Origin: Auricularia sp. M13
Lineage: Eukaryota; Basidiomycota; Agaricomycetes; Auriculariales; Auriculariaceae
Reading direction: 5' to 3'
Length of the DNA stretch: 64,000 nucleotides
Assembly (NCBI GenBank): GCA_037042915.1
Contig: CM073199.1
Span: forward strand, 3,038,001-3,102,000
The notes under the pieces are model-generated. The model did no database searches. It was not told the origin of the DNA and saw nothing but the letters and a program-made list of their open reading frames with translations. This document shows positions 44,301 through 55,694 of the stretch, piece after piece (within the stretch, counting starts at the first letter, position 1; the number at the start of each line of letters is the position of its first letter). The position numbers and the translations under genes are program-made.

Positions 44301-45690
44301 ACCAGATACTGACCTGACGGAAATGGACGGCATGAACGCGAAGAAGAACGTGTTCATCAAGAGGGAATGCGTCGAGAGCGGTCATTGACGCTTGTTCGAC
44401 GTCGGACGTCGAGGCGGCGGCGATGGTGGGTGGAGGAGGGAAAGTTGCGGGGCTTGCCGATGTGCGTTGACGGCCAGTTTTCAACCTGGTCCGATCCAAC
44501 GTACAAGCAACGTCCGCCCAATGGCAACGCAGCTCATATTATTTCTGATGACATAGCAACGCGTAAATTTGACATGCAAGCGCAGATGCGTGAGAGATTC
44601 AGTGGAGGAACTCGAATGGTGAGAAACCTGATCAGCAACGCAACGAGTCTGGTCTCGTCCCTGCTCTCTCCGGAGCAATCAACTTCCGGAGAAGCACGCG
44701 GTCTGATGGGCTGTGTAAACGTTTCGTAGCGCCGCAGCGAGTGTTGCAAGCAAAGTTGGGAGGATCTCCGTGCAGCAGAGCATACAGCCAACCGTTCCTC
44801 GATGCCATCCCACCTCATGGGCGCTTATTACAGACAGAGTGTTGTTAGAGTTGAGACCGAGGTTGCCAACGAGGAATAGATGCCGTGCAGCGATGGTTTC
44901 GACCGCGCCAGGGAACATAATGAAAGAGTCTCATCTGGAATTTTTTGCGGACAAAAAGCTTGAATCATGCCCAGTCACGTGCTACACCTGTAATACATGC
45001 GCTGAGTCAGCGGCGGCGGCGCGCCCACGTCTGCGAGTGTCGAAACTCGTTCTGCACGTGCGGGACCGGGCGGGGAGCCCTCGTGGAAACTCCGCTCGCG
45101 GCAGCAGCAGCGGCCTCGAACAGGCCCTCGACGACCGGCGCCCGCGACCCCTCCACGTCACCAACTGCGAGGGTACGCCGGCATGCGTTATCTGCTTGGA
45201 AACGCGCTGAATTGCTCAAAATTAGGACGTGGAACGAGATCTGCGTACGCGGCGCGGTCACGGCGTATTTCGCAAGTTACACAGTTTCCCTTGGTTTCCC
45301 GGGCTTCTCTCCGTGCTACCATCAATCACCGGTCGATCACGCATCAGAGAACGAGGGATGACGCGTGGAAACGCGGCGGCGCGGTACCTGCGCTGTAGCG
45401 CATTTTTTCGCGTCTAGAGGGTATAGGGGACCCCCCTCTCGTACCCCTGCGAACCACGGGCGCTTATTCGATTCTTGAGGGAGCGCGCGCGACTGGGGAC
45501 GCAAAATCTGTGGAAGAACGGCGCCGGACGGCGTGTAATGCTCGTTGCAAGCGGGTGGCTAAACACACGGCCGCGACCTCGGAAGCGAGGCTCTATCCTT
45601 CCCACGGCTTACGTCGTACAATCCTGCTCCCGTAAGCCTGCGCAGCCGGCCTCCGGGAAAGATACGGACGGCACGAGCGTCCTGCGAGGG
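44301..45690. other. No confident gene
   Basis: The minus strand 44499-44310 may be the first exon of the 175-bp array transcript (DAFPLDEHVLLRVHAVHFRQ before a GTCAGT donor). The rest, to 45690, is GC-rich with short overlapping frames and no recognisable gene. Confidence 0.35.
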
Positions 45691-45698
45691 TATAAAGG
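45691..45698 (+). promoter_or_regulatory. TATA box before the 320-bp repeat array
   Basis: TATAAAGG at 45691-45698, followed by a CT-rich stretch (about 45735-45780) typical of fungal transcription starts. No coding start is obvious downstream, but the tandem units that follow carry splice-like signals on the same strand. Confidence 0.45.
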
Positions 45699-45949
45699 AA
45701 GCTCGGAAACCTCTGCAGGCCGACATCGGCCTTCCGCCACTCTTCCCCTCCCCACCTTCCTCGCTCTCCTTCAACCTACTGCCTCCGTTGCTGCCGCATT
45801 TGAGGCTGCCGTCGCGCGTCCAACGCGCTACCCGCCGTTGACTCTGCTGGCATCGTCGGCTCGATTCTGCACGTTTCGCATCGTCGTCGCATGCCCCGAC
45901 CAGCTCATCCCATCGGTATCCGCTGTCGGTTTGGCGCATGACAGCACTG

Positions 45950-46690
45950 CTTAACCCTTCTGGTATGTGCCCGTTGTTGTACCAGACGCTTGTTGCACTC
46001 ACGATCGGTGCAGTGCACAATCCGTGCTCGGCGCCCTTGCTTTCGCCAGCTGCTCCTCGATCGCTCCGTCTGCGGTGAGCGTTCAAACATCTCGCCGTCG
46101 TATCCGTTGTGCTTAGTCATTGCTATATCCAGTCAGCAGCGGAGGAGGAATGGCCAACGGCGCTGTGGATAGGAAACAACGCCTTCGACTACACTCGCCG
46201 TCCAGCGCATCCCTCATCCTATCCTCGTCGTGAGTACCCTTTTGCATGCAAATCGTCAAATCTGCTGATACATCATCATCTCCTGGACAGATATGAGCCC
46301 GTTGTTGTGCTAGACCGCTGGGATGCTTGCGATCGGTACGCTGCACCATCCATGCTCGACGACAACCGCGTCCGTTGCACGATCGCTGCAAACGCCGTGC
46401 GTGAATCAGCTTCTCTGGGTCGTTCTCGCTGAGTCAATCGTCGTTGCCAGTCCAGACGCGTCGGAACCGTTCGCAAATTCGTTACCAACGCCGTCAGCTG
46501 CACTCGACGTCGAACGCCTTCGCCGCCATTTCCGATCGAATCCTCGTCGTGAGTGCTCTGCCGACTGCATACCGTATACCCTACTGATAGATCATCATCT
46601 CCTGGACCGATATGTGCCCGTTGTTGTACCAGTCCATCCGATCGTGAACTTAGGATTCAGGTAAGTTTTCCGTCCGTTTTGTTCGTCAAC
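45950..46690 (+). repeat. Tandem array, three diverged units of about 320 bp
   Basis: The anchor GCCCGTTGTTGT occurs at 45969, 46297 and 46615 (spacing 328 and 318). Units 2 and 3 share CCTCGTCGTGAGT, then a 70-80 nt segment with CATCATCATCTCCTGGAC, then GATATGWGCCCGTTG. Donors GTATGT, GTGAGT and GTGCGT and AG acceptors recur at the same relative places, so the units look like repeated intron+exon blocks. Confidence 0.6.
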
Positions 46691-47513
46691 ATCGTCGCTG
46701 ATTGCAGCTTGCAGGTCGTACACATCGGTGCAGTGGCAACGGCGGCGGCACTCGGCGCGCAGACGGAGGAAAAACCTGTTCATTGGACGGGCTACCTACG
46801 CGTACGGTATGTACATGTTTCCCAGACCATTTTCCGCGCCAGGCGACCCGTGTGAATCGAATCGCCCGCGCGCACGCCGAGCAGCGCAGACGTCGGGCCT
46901 GCTGTGATGCTGCCCGGCGGTTCGCGTCCGAGCCCTGTCGGTGTGTCGGAGGGCAGAACGCGCGATCCGCGTCGAGGGGCGAGCTCGGGGTGGACGTGGT
47001 GGTGCTTTGCACTCGCCTGCGTGCGCTGCGCGTGTTGGCATGGGCGTCTGCGAGAAGGTGTCAGTCGGGTCGGCCGTCGTGCGAAACAATCGACTTGCCT
47101 CGCATCGGGAGCCTTCGGCGCGCGCTGACACGGTCGTGGGTCGAAGCCTGCGTGACCTAGAACGATTTTGTGAGCTCGAAATTGCCGTTCGGGGCGGAAT
47201 AGTCACGATCGCGGCTTTTGAGTGTTGCCCACCAACAAAGGCTCCAGCAACTGAATGGCGTCTTGCGCGCGCATTTGAGCGATCGTGGCGTGGTCCGGGC
47301 TGTTGATGGATCGACTCTGGCTCGCTTTTCATCGACGCCGACGCCTGTGTCCAAAGTCGCGCGCTCGGTCAAAAGCGCCGAACTGAAAAAAATCGTCAGA
47401 AGTCGAGCCCTGCACAGACCGCAGCGGAAAACGCACCTATCGATAGGCAAAGTCAGCATTAGCCACACGCGATGCTTCCCTCGCCGATTGGAAGCGATCA
47501 TCGAGTTCGACCT
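46691..47513. other. No confident gene
   Basis: GC-rich sequence following the array. Overlapping open frames on both strands look like composition effects. A spliced plus-strand continuation of the array cannot be excluded. Confidence 0.35.
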
Positions 47514-48761
47514 TCAATTCGGTGAGCAAACATTTTCGCAAAAATCTTCTCGGATCGCAACAAAAACGATACGCACATGTTGCCAATGACGCGCGGCATG
47601 CACCCGCGTCGTGGAATTTCGATTGGTTGCGCCGGGCGGCGGGAATGCGCGTCGCGGTGCGCGCCGACCCGGACTTGCAACCGCGCGTCGTTCCGCACAC
47701 ACCACCCGCCCGCACTTGGCGTCAAAAACGGCCGCGGAGCCCGCCACGCCCGCATCCTCACCTCCAAGGCCCGCGTTAGCCATGCCATGTCGTGCGGGGT
47801 TCTCGATGAGCCGCGTGAACAGCGCGTGCGCGTCGTACAGCATCACCGTGCACTCGGGCTCGTGCCGCTTGCGGAAGCGCTTCACGGCCTCGACGAGCCC
47901 GCGGTTCCACGCCTGCACGCGCTCCGCCAGGTTCTCCACCATCATGCGTCCTGGGCGTGGCGCACACGTGAGCACACAGCAGCAACGCGGAGAGAGGTTG
48001 AATAGGGCAATCCGGCGGCTGATTAGGCTGGCGGGCGGCATGACGCAGCGTCGAAGGAAAGGCTAATGGAAGATGGGCCGAAGCGGTCGACTTACCGACG
48101 GGCGCCCTGTCGACTGGCATAATCGTCATGAAAATGAACGTGCGCGCGCCTGCGTGATAGAGCTCTTCCTGCAGCTCGAAGAGTGTTTCCATGCTCTTGT
48201 TGACGTTGAATAACCCCCGCGTTCTAGCAGCGTCGAGTGAGTGAGTGAAATCGACGAGGTACAGGTGGAGGCGACAAACCCGCAGTCGTTTGTGCCAACG
48301 AACGTCCCTGCGAAAAGTCAGGACAAATGCTGAGGCGGCGGGGCGGACGGAACACACAGAATATCGAATCGGAGCCCGTCCAGAGCGTGCCGTCGGCCGG
48401 CTCGAGCGCGGTCGTGTGCCGCAGAAACTCGTTGCGCACCTGGGCCATGAGCGAAGTCACGGTGTCGCCGCCGCGTGCGTATACGTAAGCCAACGCATCT
48501 GCGGAGCGCAGCTCGCGCACGAGCGAGCCAATCCAGTTCTCGCCCTCGTTGTATGTCTCGCCGGGGTAGGGCACGCCGAGTGGCTCGGCGATGCTCGGTT
48601 GGGGGTATGCCGGGCTGGCACGGTATCCTACGCTGGAGAGCGAATCGCCGCTGCGTCGTGTGAGTGGACGGGGGCCAGTTTTCATCGGAAACTCACAAAA
48701 CAAAATGGTGACGGATCTTCTCAAAGCCCATCCAGCTTGGGCCCGTGTTGTAGAATGACAT
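47514..48761 (-). pseudogene. SGNH/GDSL esterase, copy B, C-terminus replaced
   Basis: Same start (48761) and exons as copy A, with a short first intron (48651-48696, 46 nt). It keeps VFGDSLSSVGYR and GTNDCG. Homology to copy A ends at about 47708, inside AAVFDAKC. The frame then runs through unrelated sequence to a stop at 47514. The D-x-x-H segment (WVDDVHPTTH in copy A) is therefore missing, and the product should be inactive as an esterase. Confidence 0.78.
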
Positions 48762-49760
48762 CTGCAAGCGTTATCAGCGGTCATCGGCCTCGTTTTGTGG
48801 AGCAAGACGAACGCCGAATTGGGATTTCGGCTGGCGGAGGCGTTGTTGAGAGCTCATGTGACAACGGCGATGGGCAGGGGGATACGTACACCGGATACAT
48901 CGGGTTTGGGTGGGTCCGGGAGCTTGTCGGGGATAGGCTCTTTCGACGGGCTCTTGACGCGCGCGCGGCGGGAGGCGTCATGGACCTGGGCATACTGGGC
49001 TGGGTCGAGCATGCGCAGCGTCTCGACGAGCGGGAGGAGGCCGACGACGCGCAGGAGGGCGCCGAGAGCGTGAACGGCGTGGGCCTTGACTTGGTCTGTG
49101 GCACCTGACTTGACGGCGAGCACGAGCGAGTGTGCAAGCATGCGGGCGAATATGTCTACTGGCGCGAACGGCGTCGCGGCGACGCAGCGCTGGACGAATT
49201 CCAGCGTGCCGGTGGCAATGGCTGGGTTGCGGGATTGTAGGGCCTGGGTGAGGCCCTCGGTGAGCGCGCTAACGGTCGTCTGCGGGAGTGAGGCTGATAG
49301 ATAAAATTGTAATTATTATTATAATTATTGCCTACCGTCGCAAAGAGAGCGTCGAGAGTGTCTGATATCTGGGCCGTGAGCCTGGGGTCGCCGCGAGCAA
49401 AACCCTGAAGCAACGAGGGCATGACCGCGCCGCGGTAGCGTGCAAAGCGGTTGTGTTCGATGCGGGTGGTGAGCGCGACAAGCATGGTACAGGCAAGCAC
49501 GGCGACGTCGACGTTGGCGTCCTGGACGCGGGCGGCGAGGGCGTCGAGCAGAGTGAGGATGTCCTCAGTGTCCTTGATGCGCTCCTGACTCTGGACGACG
49601 CGCAGCACGTTCTGGAGCAGTAGCAGCCGCTCCTCGGGCGACTCGTCGTCAATGCGGTAGAAGCGCTGGGGGACGATGGACAGGATGTCGACCGACGACG
49701 GCGCCATCGCGCAGCGCGTTGACGGCGATGAGGAGAGAAGGAAACGCGGTCGGCCCTTGC
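47708..49760. repeat. Direct segmental duplication, copy B
   Basis: Near-identical to 38798-41108 minus the 262-bp insertion. Edges are sharp: GTCAAAAACGGCCGCGG at about 47720 on one side, and divergence after GAAACGCGGTCGG at about 49755 on the other. Confidence 0.9.
48854..49707 (-). CDS. Stand-alone TOG2-like domain protein, copy B
   Basis: Exons 49707-49336 and 49279-48854 encode 265 aa with the same motifs as copy A (VDILSIVPQRFYR, RYRGAVMPSLLQGF, ISDTLDALFAT, GTLEFVQRCV). I saw no change that breaks the frame. The intron is 56 nt versus 43 nt in copy A because the AT-rich TAA/TTA run differs. The upstream region is unrelated to that of copy A, so expression of the two may differ. Confidence 0.72.
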
Positions 49761-50857
49761 CGTACTTCATGCTCGACGCCGACTCCATGGTGTCGCCGTC
49801 GCCGAGGCTACTAAGGCCGCCACATCGCCGCTGGCTGCGTCGGCTTCGTCGTTGTCGCTGGTGGTGGAGAGCTCGCTACTGGCCGCTCGCGCAAGCTATC
49901 CAGCAACCCCAAATTCAGGCCGATGCCCTGCTGAAGCTGACCCAACGCCGACCTGCACGATGGCGACGTCTACATGATCATAGAGCAGTGCTCAAATCAC
50001 CAGTCTGGGTAGCCCTTTGAGTGGACGAGCTCGCGCGGCCCACGTCCAGGACTGTATCATCGGCGTCTGTGGCAAGTCGTCGTCCACGCAGGCATCGCCA
50101 GGCTCCGGCATCGATGTCGCCTGGGCTAAATGGCTTGAAGATGGGTGTCTTTGGACCTCAAGACGAGGCCATCGATGGTATATACCGCGTACAAGGTATG
50201 ACGTCGTTGATCCCCAGTTACACATTGAAAGTTTACAGTTTGCAGTTGGTAACCAGTGACGCCATTGACATGCAAATCATTTCAATGTGGTCGACCGCGG
50301 TTTCTTCGTCGGCCCGGGAATTCAGAGAAGAAGTACTACATCTTTTACACTCTGTGAGTCCTAGCCCATAATCTCTCTTATAATCATGGCAGGATCACAA
50401 TCAAACAAAGATTCGCTGGTGCAAGATATGGGTATAAAGCACAGTTGTGAGTTCTATTCATCAAAGCCAGAGCACTCATCATGGGGACTCATCACTACTA
50501 GACCAAGGGAAAGCTTCCAATCAGAACGACTTTGGTCATGCAAACCCTGTAGGTGAAGTGAAGGCATCATCAAGGAGCAAGTACACATTCAGCTCCTAGT
50601 TGTTGCATGCTGAATACTAGTGTCTATGCATTGCCTTCCTCTTCCTGGATCATGGGCCAGTGCAATGGCAGAATGCATTAACGAACACCCGCCTCATCAA
50701 GGAAAAATGCAGGGAGAAGGGGAGTTAACATCAAAATATCATAAAACAGAGTAGATTACACTAGTTCTTTCGATTTGCCTTCGTGAAAACTGTCAGTGCA
50801 TGAGTAGTCACGTGTCAACGCGCCTCGGCCACATCCGCATCTTGACCAGCGACCACA
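49761..50857. other. Intergenic, no confident gene
   Basis: Short plus-strand frames (for example 50021-50371, S/R/P-rich then FGPQDEAIDGIYRVQG) could be an exon remnant, but no complete gene can be built. The last 450 bp are AT-richer and lead to the F-box gene. Confidence 0.35.
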
Positions 50858-52713
50858 ATGTTGAACATTCTCCCGCCCGAGCTCATCCTCCAAGTTCTTT
50901 CGTTCCTGGACTTGCCCAGCCTTCGCTCCGTCAAGTTGCTCTCGCACGCATGGTGTGCATTCTTCGCGCAACATAGCGAAGCGATATACAAATCCGCGGC
51001 CTTCGCACACGCATACGCGGCCCCAGGCATATACGATCCGCAGGCAACTGCGTGGCTGGATGGCGTAGTATCTTGGGAGATGCTATGTACGCATATCCGA
51101 GGGGCATGTGCACGCATGCGCCGTCTGACTCAGACGCTCGCAGGTCTGCGGCACTGGACGCTGCAACGGGCGTGGCGGGGCAGCTGGAACGCGCCAACGC
51201 ACAGGCGGCTTGAGGCCACGGGCCCGCGCGCACGCCGCTTCACCATCGTACCAGAGGAGCGCGTCGTGATCGTTGCGCAGACGGCCAACTGGGCCGTCGA
51301 AGACCTCGACCTTGGCGACATTCTGGCCGTCGATATCACCCAGGACCGAGTGCTTTGGAAATTGCCGCAAGTCCGCAAGTTACAGACTCGCAGATGCACT
51401 ACCAGCACTGAATATTTTTTCCTAGGTCCCGCAGCGGCGTATCGAAGCGTGCGCGTATGACGCTGGCTTTCTCGTGCTCGACCGTGAACGCAATTCGGGC
51501 TTATTCGAAGTTTGGCGACTCCAGCGTACGTCCGAACACCCGCACATTGGTCCCTCGTCAGGAGAACATGTGCCAGACACGGCGATGACCGCGGCGCATG
51601 CAAGCGCCTGGCACGCCCCGCATGCAGGCGCCCTCGACTTTGTGCCGCACGCCCTGCTCCGCATCCCTGAGGCAACCCACTCCCTCGAGCTTGTGGGTAC
51701 AAAGTTGGTCCTCCTATCGCGCTTCGCGGTCCATGTGCTCGTTTACGATGTCGTAACTGCGATGCTAGAGTACACTTTCGACTGCCATCCGAATGACACG
51801 GCCTGGGGCAAGCTCTGCGCTGTCGACTTGAGCTCTTGTGTTTCATCCCCTATGCTTGTCACCGCGGTGGGCCGCAGCGTGTTTGGGAGCCCACCGAATG
51901 GAGAGCTGCCGCGGCAGCTGCTCAGTCACCCCTCGATCGATTACAACGAGTCGGCGCGGTGGTTGGTCTATCGTGTACAACCCATCAGGTTGCTGGACGT
52001 GCGAGGTGATTCAGATTCTCGTTTGCGGTCGCTTGAACTTGTGCGCATTCCGGACGACACATTCACGTTCGATGAGCCAGGCTCCGATATCTGTCAGTAA
52101 ATTTCACACTCTCCCGTGTCGCGCTCATTGTCGCTGGCAGTCAAAGTAAAAGTCTCAAGGGCGGGTGGCCACCTCGTCATGCTCACAAACGGCGGTACCC
52201 TCATCATTGCGTGCCTTTTGCCAGTGGAAGACCCCGAAATCCTCTCGGATAGCAAACCATCTAGACAAAGACACGACGTCCACGCCGTGCGCTTGCGTGC
52301 TAGCCCCCATTGTCTGGCGTTCGATGGCCACAGAATCGCAGTCGGGAATGTACGTCCCTCCGCCGCATAGTATGTCGGCAGGCATGCTGATGTGGATGTT
52401 CTGGTAGAGCACAGGTATATTCATCACAGACCTCAGTCTCTCAGGGGCCATTCTGCTGGTCAGCGCTCAGCCGCGCCTTCCGCATATGCTCCGCCTCACG
52501 CCAGAAGCGCTGTGGGTGCTAGATACAACATGGTCGTTTTTGCGTGGTACGCACAGAGGAGACGAGCGCGACCCCGTCGTCGTGCACTATTACAGCTTCG
52601 CAGACCTTGATGATGATGAGTGGGCATCGCCGTCCGATCGAAATGCAGCTGCGCCCACACCGCCGCTGCTCGGTAGATTGAATGCTGCAATTTTAGACCT
52701 GTTGGGGCGATGA
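50858..52713 (+). CDS. F-box protein with C-terminal propeller-like region, copy 2
   Basis: The start at 50858 (CCACAATG) gives MLNILPPELILQVLSFLDLP then SLRSVKLLSHAWCAFF, a well-formed F-box. Later exons parallel the gene at 30628: GDILAVDITQDRVLWKLPQ, ACAYDAGFLVLDRERN, FVPHALLRIPEATHSLELVG, GGHLVMLTNGGTLII, CLAFDGHRIAVGN and TGIFITDLSLSGAILL, ending ILDLLGR at 52713. The expected role is substrate choice in an SCF ubiquitin ligase; the substrate is unknown. It is convergent with the HNH gene, 34 bp apart. The two family members are well diverged, so this is an older duplication than the blocks at 38.8 and 47.7 kb. Confidence 0.75.
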
Positions 52714-52747
52714 ACTGGCAGCACCATTTCATCCCTCTTTGACTTTT

Positions 52748-54031
52748 TTAAGGAGTATTGCTGTTCTCTCGAAGGCAAGCTCCCGCCGAGACGGCCGTCC
52801 AGGCGGCGACTGACTCCATTCGCAAGCGCGATTCCTCTGCTTCAGCCATCGCGGCACGTCCAATGTCGAACGCGGCAGTCGGCCAGTCCGGGGACCCACG
52901 GTCGCAATAATCATCCGAGCCGCCTGAATCGTCCGACGCGAATGGCATATCGATCATCGGCATGAAAATATTGGCGAAATTTTCGTAGTCGATGTGCTTG
53001 AGCTTCTTCACCACACACTGAATGTAGTGCCATCGGAATAGCCCAGGCGGTGGCAAGTTGGCTGCCCCTGGTTTCGGTGGCGTAACCCTGAAGCCGTGAA
53101 GGCGCGGCATCGCCTGGAAGTAGGTGGAATTAGGGCCCGCCGGCCCAGCTATAGTGAGAAACGCGTTGGCAGGCAGCGTCGAAAAATCTTGGCATTCATA
53201 CACGTTCTAGGACAGATTAATCAGATACGGTGAAATAACGGACACATGCACACGCACAGGTCCGCGGTACTTGAAACCGATTTCAAACTTGTCGAAATAG
53301 CCGTCCAGAGTCTTAATCAGCAGAAGGCCGAATATGGGGTCGTAGAGAGAAACTTGATCGACTATGGCGGCCCTGGTAACATAGTCCTCCAGAACACGCT
53401 TCGCGAGCGCATCTCCCAACCTCTTCGGGCATATATGACTGTTTATGCACCCCGAGTAGTGGAACCCGGTAATCCAGCAAAACTCGTCGCGAGCTTCGAT
53501 GCGGTTTCGCATCGTGGTAGCGTTCCGGCTCGCATCTGTCTGCGACCTACTGTCCCGTTTGCATATCTTGGTCAGAGAGAGTAGTGGGTGACCAGGAGGT
53601 ACATAATAGAGATAGGACGCGGGTAGAAGTGGCGCAGAGGACAGGACGCTCGTCCAGCCGGCTTGCTGAGGGTCGTAGACAAGTAGCACCCCCCGCTCGT
53701 GGCGAGGGTCGCATATGCCGTGGGCAACATGTAGCAGCCAGGCCGAGCGTTCCCCGCCAGCGTATTTATCGAAATCGACGAGCTTGCCCTCGAGAAGCCC
53801 AAAGAGAGCATCCGACGCAGAAGTAGGAGGCAGAACGGTGTAAACGTTTTGAACGTCGTGGTCGTTGAAAACGGCAGCGGGGGGTGGAGCGTAGCGGCCA
53901 ACTGATCGGCCCAAGATGTACAGCACAAGTTTATCGTTCGGCCGCTGTGAAGGAGCGGGTGCGATGGCCGTCTTCAAGCCCGGCGAAGGGCCTTGTCCCT
54001 GCGCTGATCCTGACAATGACGTCGTCGACAT
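52748..54031 (-). CDS. HNH-nuclease-domain protein of the fungal type
   Basis: Exons 54031-53258 and 53206-52748 (intron 51 nt) give 410 aa. The N-terminal half resembles fungal HNH_2 proteins (VLYILGRSVGRYAPPPAAVF ... GVLLVYDPQQ). The HNH region reads RDEFCWITGFHYSGCINSHI followed by CPKR, with the Cys/His positions and the SHI motif that follows the spacer. The C-terminal part has FRWHYIQCVVKKLKH, then an acidic stretch. Such genes are numerous in agarics. They lie near mobile DNA here, but nuclease activity and role are unproven. Confidence 0.72.
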
Positions 54032-54188
54032 CTGAAGCTCAAGGCTGGGTGGCTGACTTTGAAAAATGGTCCGTGAGTTTACGGCGTATTTCTCGAACGG
54101 AGTCTGAACGGAGGGCGAGAAAGACGGAGGAGAATTCTGGTAGATTACGAGCAGAATCCCTCGCCTTTTATACGGGGAACCAGATTTT

Positions 54189-54400
54189 GGTGCGTACTGG
54201 TGCGCACTGGTGCGCAGGCCATATCTCCCTCAAAACTGCATATTCTTTCTTGATCTAAAGTGATTCTAGATGGTCTTAGTAATGCCTATTATACCCCATA
54301 TTCTTATCTGGATTATTGTCTATAATGGTGGTGACAGAGCTCAGGTGCGCATATTCCCGCGCACCAGTTTACGCACCAGTGCGCACCAGGCGCACCAGTG
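54189..54400. mobile_element. CTGGTGCGYA repeat clusters facing each other, unit 1
   Basis: A direct run of CTGGTGCGYA (54189-54216) and an inverse run (CGCACCAG words, 54343-54400) bound about 125 bp of AT-rich sequence. The ends behave like terminal inverted repeats made of a 10-bp word. Confidence 0.5.
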
Positions 54401-54717
54401 TCTCATAGGTTGAGAAATGACTGGATTATAACTGATATAGTGTATTTGGCTCAATATATGTGTTACAGGAGATATTGGAACTCTGGGTTAACCAAAAGGT
54501 GTATGGTGCATAGTTTGGTGTAATGATTCACTCGACTCGAACCAACGGGCCAGGATGGAGGTAAACTCATGCTCCATGAGCGTCTACTCTATGGATGTGG
54601 TTGGTGAGGTCAATCTCACATCAATTCCTCAGTGGGCACACACTAGTTTTCAGTCGGAGTGCGAATTTCATTTCAAACCCAGAAATGAGTCAATCTAACT
54701 GAGCAGTGTAGACATTC
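54401..54717. other. Spacer between repeat cluster and LTR
   Basis: About 320 bp of AT-rich sequence with no gene or repeat recognised. Confidence 0.4.
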
Positions 54718-55064
54718 TGTAAGGACCGTAGCTTCCTTGTACGGTCGCAGGCCTCCTATTCGCGCAGTCCTGACTTCTTGTATTTAGCTTTCTTTCTTAC
54801 TGATACACATCCTGATAGTCGGGCAAAGAAGCACATGAGAGAATGAGTAAGCACTAACGTGGAGTTTGCAGCGCGTCGTGTAACTACGTGGTTTGCTTAG
54901 GTAATGCAGTGAGAGCACATGTATTTAAAGGAGGCTCGTCCGAACGACGAGCCTCAGTCTTATATTACTGGAGCACTTGTGCCACTCAGTTTCTACGAGT
55001 GATACGCGAGCCGGTAAACTTAAGATTCGAAGCGCAAGTCTAACTTACAAAGCTAAGACTTACA
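54718..55064 (+). mobile_element. LTR of an LTR retrotransposon, 347 bp
   Basis: It begins TGTAAGGACC and ends AAGACTTACA, the TG...CA form with a 6-bp inverted end (TGTAAG/CTTACA). A TATTTAAAG promoter box lies at 54922-54929, and a perfect hairpin follows at 54931-54955. A gag-like ORF starts 40 bp downstream. No second LTR is found in the window, so the element is incomplete. Confidence 0.65.
54931..54955 (+). promoter_or_regulatory. Perfect 10-bp stem-loop in the LTR
   Basis: GAGGCTCGTC, loop CGAAC, GACGAGCCTC. It sits directly after the TATA-like box, so it would form at or near the 5' end of the element's RNA and, by symmetry, near the 3' end of the R region. Confidence 0.6.
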
Positions 55065-55069
55065 TTTTT

Positions 55070-55085
55070 TGAGTGTCAGTACTCC
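55070..55085 (+). other. Possible self-priming site after the LTR
   Basis: No TGG-type tRNA primer site follows the LTR. TGAGTGTCAGTACTCC here is partly complementary to GGAGCACTTGTGCCACTCA (54970-54988) in the predicted RNA leader, as in self-primed elements such as Tf1. The match is imperfect. Confidence 0.3.
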
Positions 55086-55103
55086 ACTAACGACGCCACC
55101 CAG

Positions 55104-55694
55104 ATGTCTAAGCAACGTAGGCCTGATCAACCGAAGTTGCCAGGCATGGGCGGCATCGACCCAGTGGTAGGAACACCCTCGCCACGTCTCACTCGTCGGC
55201 AACGGCAGTTGGTCGGTGGAAGCCAGCTGACTGATCAGGTAAAGGGCAGTGGAAACGTGTCAGCTGATGAGTCAGACAGGAGAGGCAGTTCGGAGGCCAC
55301 AAGAGCTGACGTGGCAGGCAATCAGGGAGACCCAACACAAGTGGCTCTTCCGGATTCACCACTCAGCGATCTCGCTCGTTCGTCGAATACACCGTCGAAT
55401 CACGGTGCTCGAGAGGTGAGTGATGAAATTGAAATCGATGATGCCCGTCATCGAACGGATGCCCGCGGGAATGCGGATGCCCACATAGATGTGGATGAGG
55501 CTCAGGAAGAGAATTCCCCGACGGTCAGTACCGCGCGGTTGGTTAGCGCAGGTATAGGTATGGCCGAGGAGCACATAGAGGGCAGTGTAGCTCAACTGGA
55601 GCGCAGCCCGCGTAGCGATAGATCCGCCTGTACGAGTAACGGGCTGGAGGGCGGGTCGGTTGAGAACAGCACAAGGAGGCTGTGGATGCCCTGA
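55104..55694 (+). CDS. Gag-like ORF of the truncated LTR element
   Basis: 196 aa from MSKQRRPDQPKLPGMGG. It is hydrophilic and low complexity, rich in S, D, R and A, with a basic N-terminus and acidic middle (EIEIDDARHRTD). No zinc knuckle, protease or polymerase follows. Its position just inside the LTR and its composition suit the start of a gag protein that is cut off; homology is not proven. Confidence 0.5.
   Translation: MSKQRRPDQPKLPGMGGIDPVVGTPSPRLTRRQRQLVGGSQLTDQVKGSGNVSADESDRRGSSEATRADVAGNQGDPTQVALPDSPLSDLARSSNTPSNHGAREVSDEIEIDDARHRTDARGNADAHIDVDEAQEENSPTVSTARLVSAGIGMAEEHIEGSVAQLERSPRSDRSACTSNGLEGGSVENSTRRLWMP

Noticed and set aside
54520-54550. tRNA-like GGTTCGAGTC on the minus strand
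   Set aside because: No acceptor, D or anticodon stems can be drawn around it.
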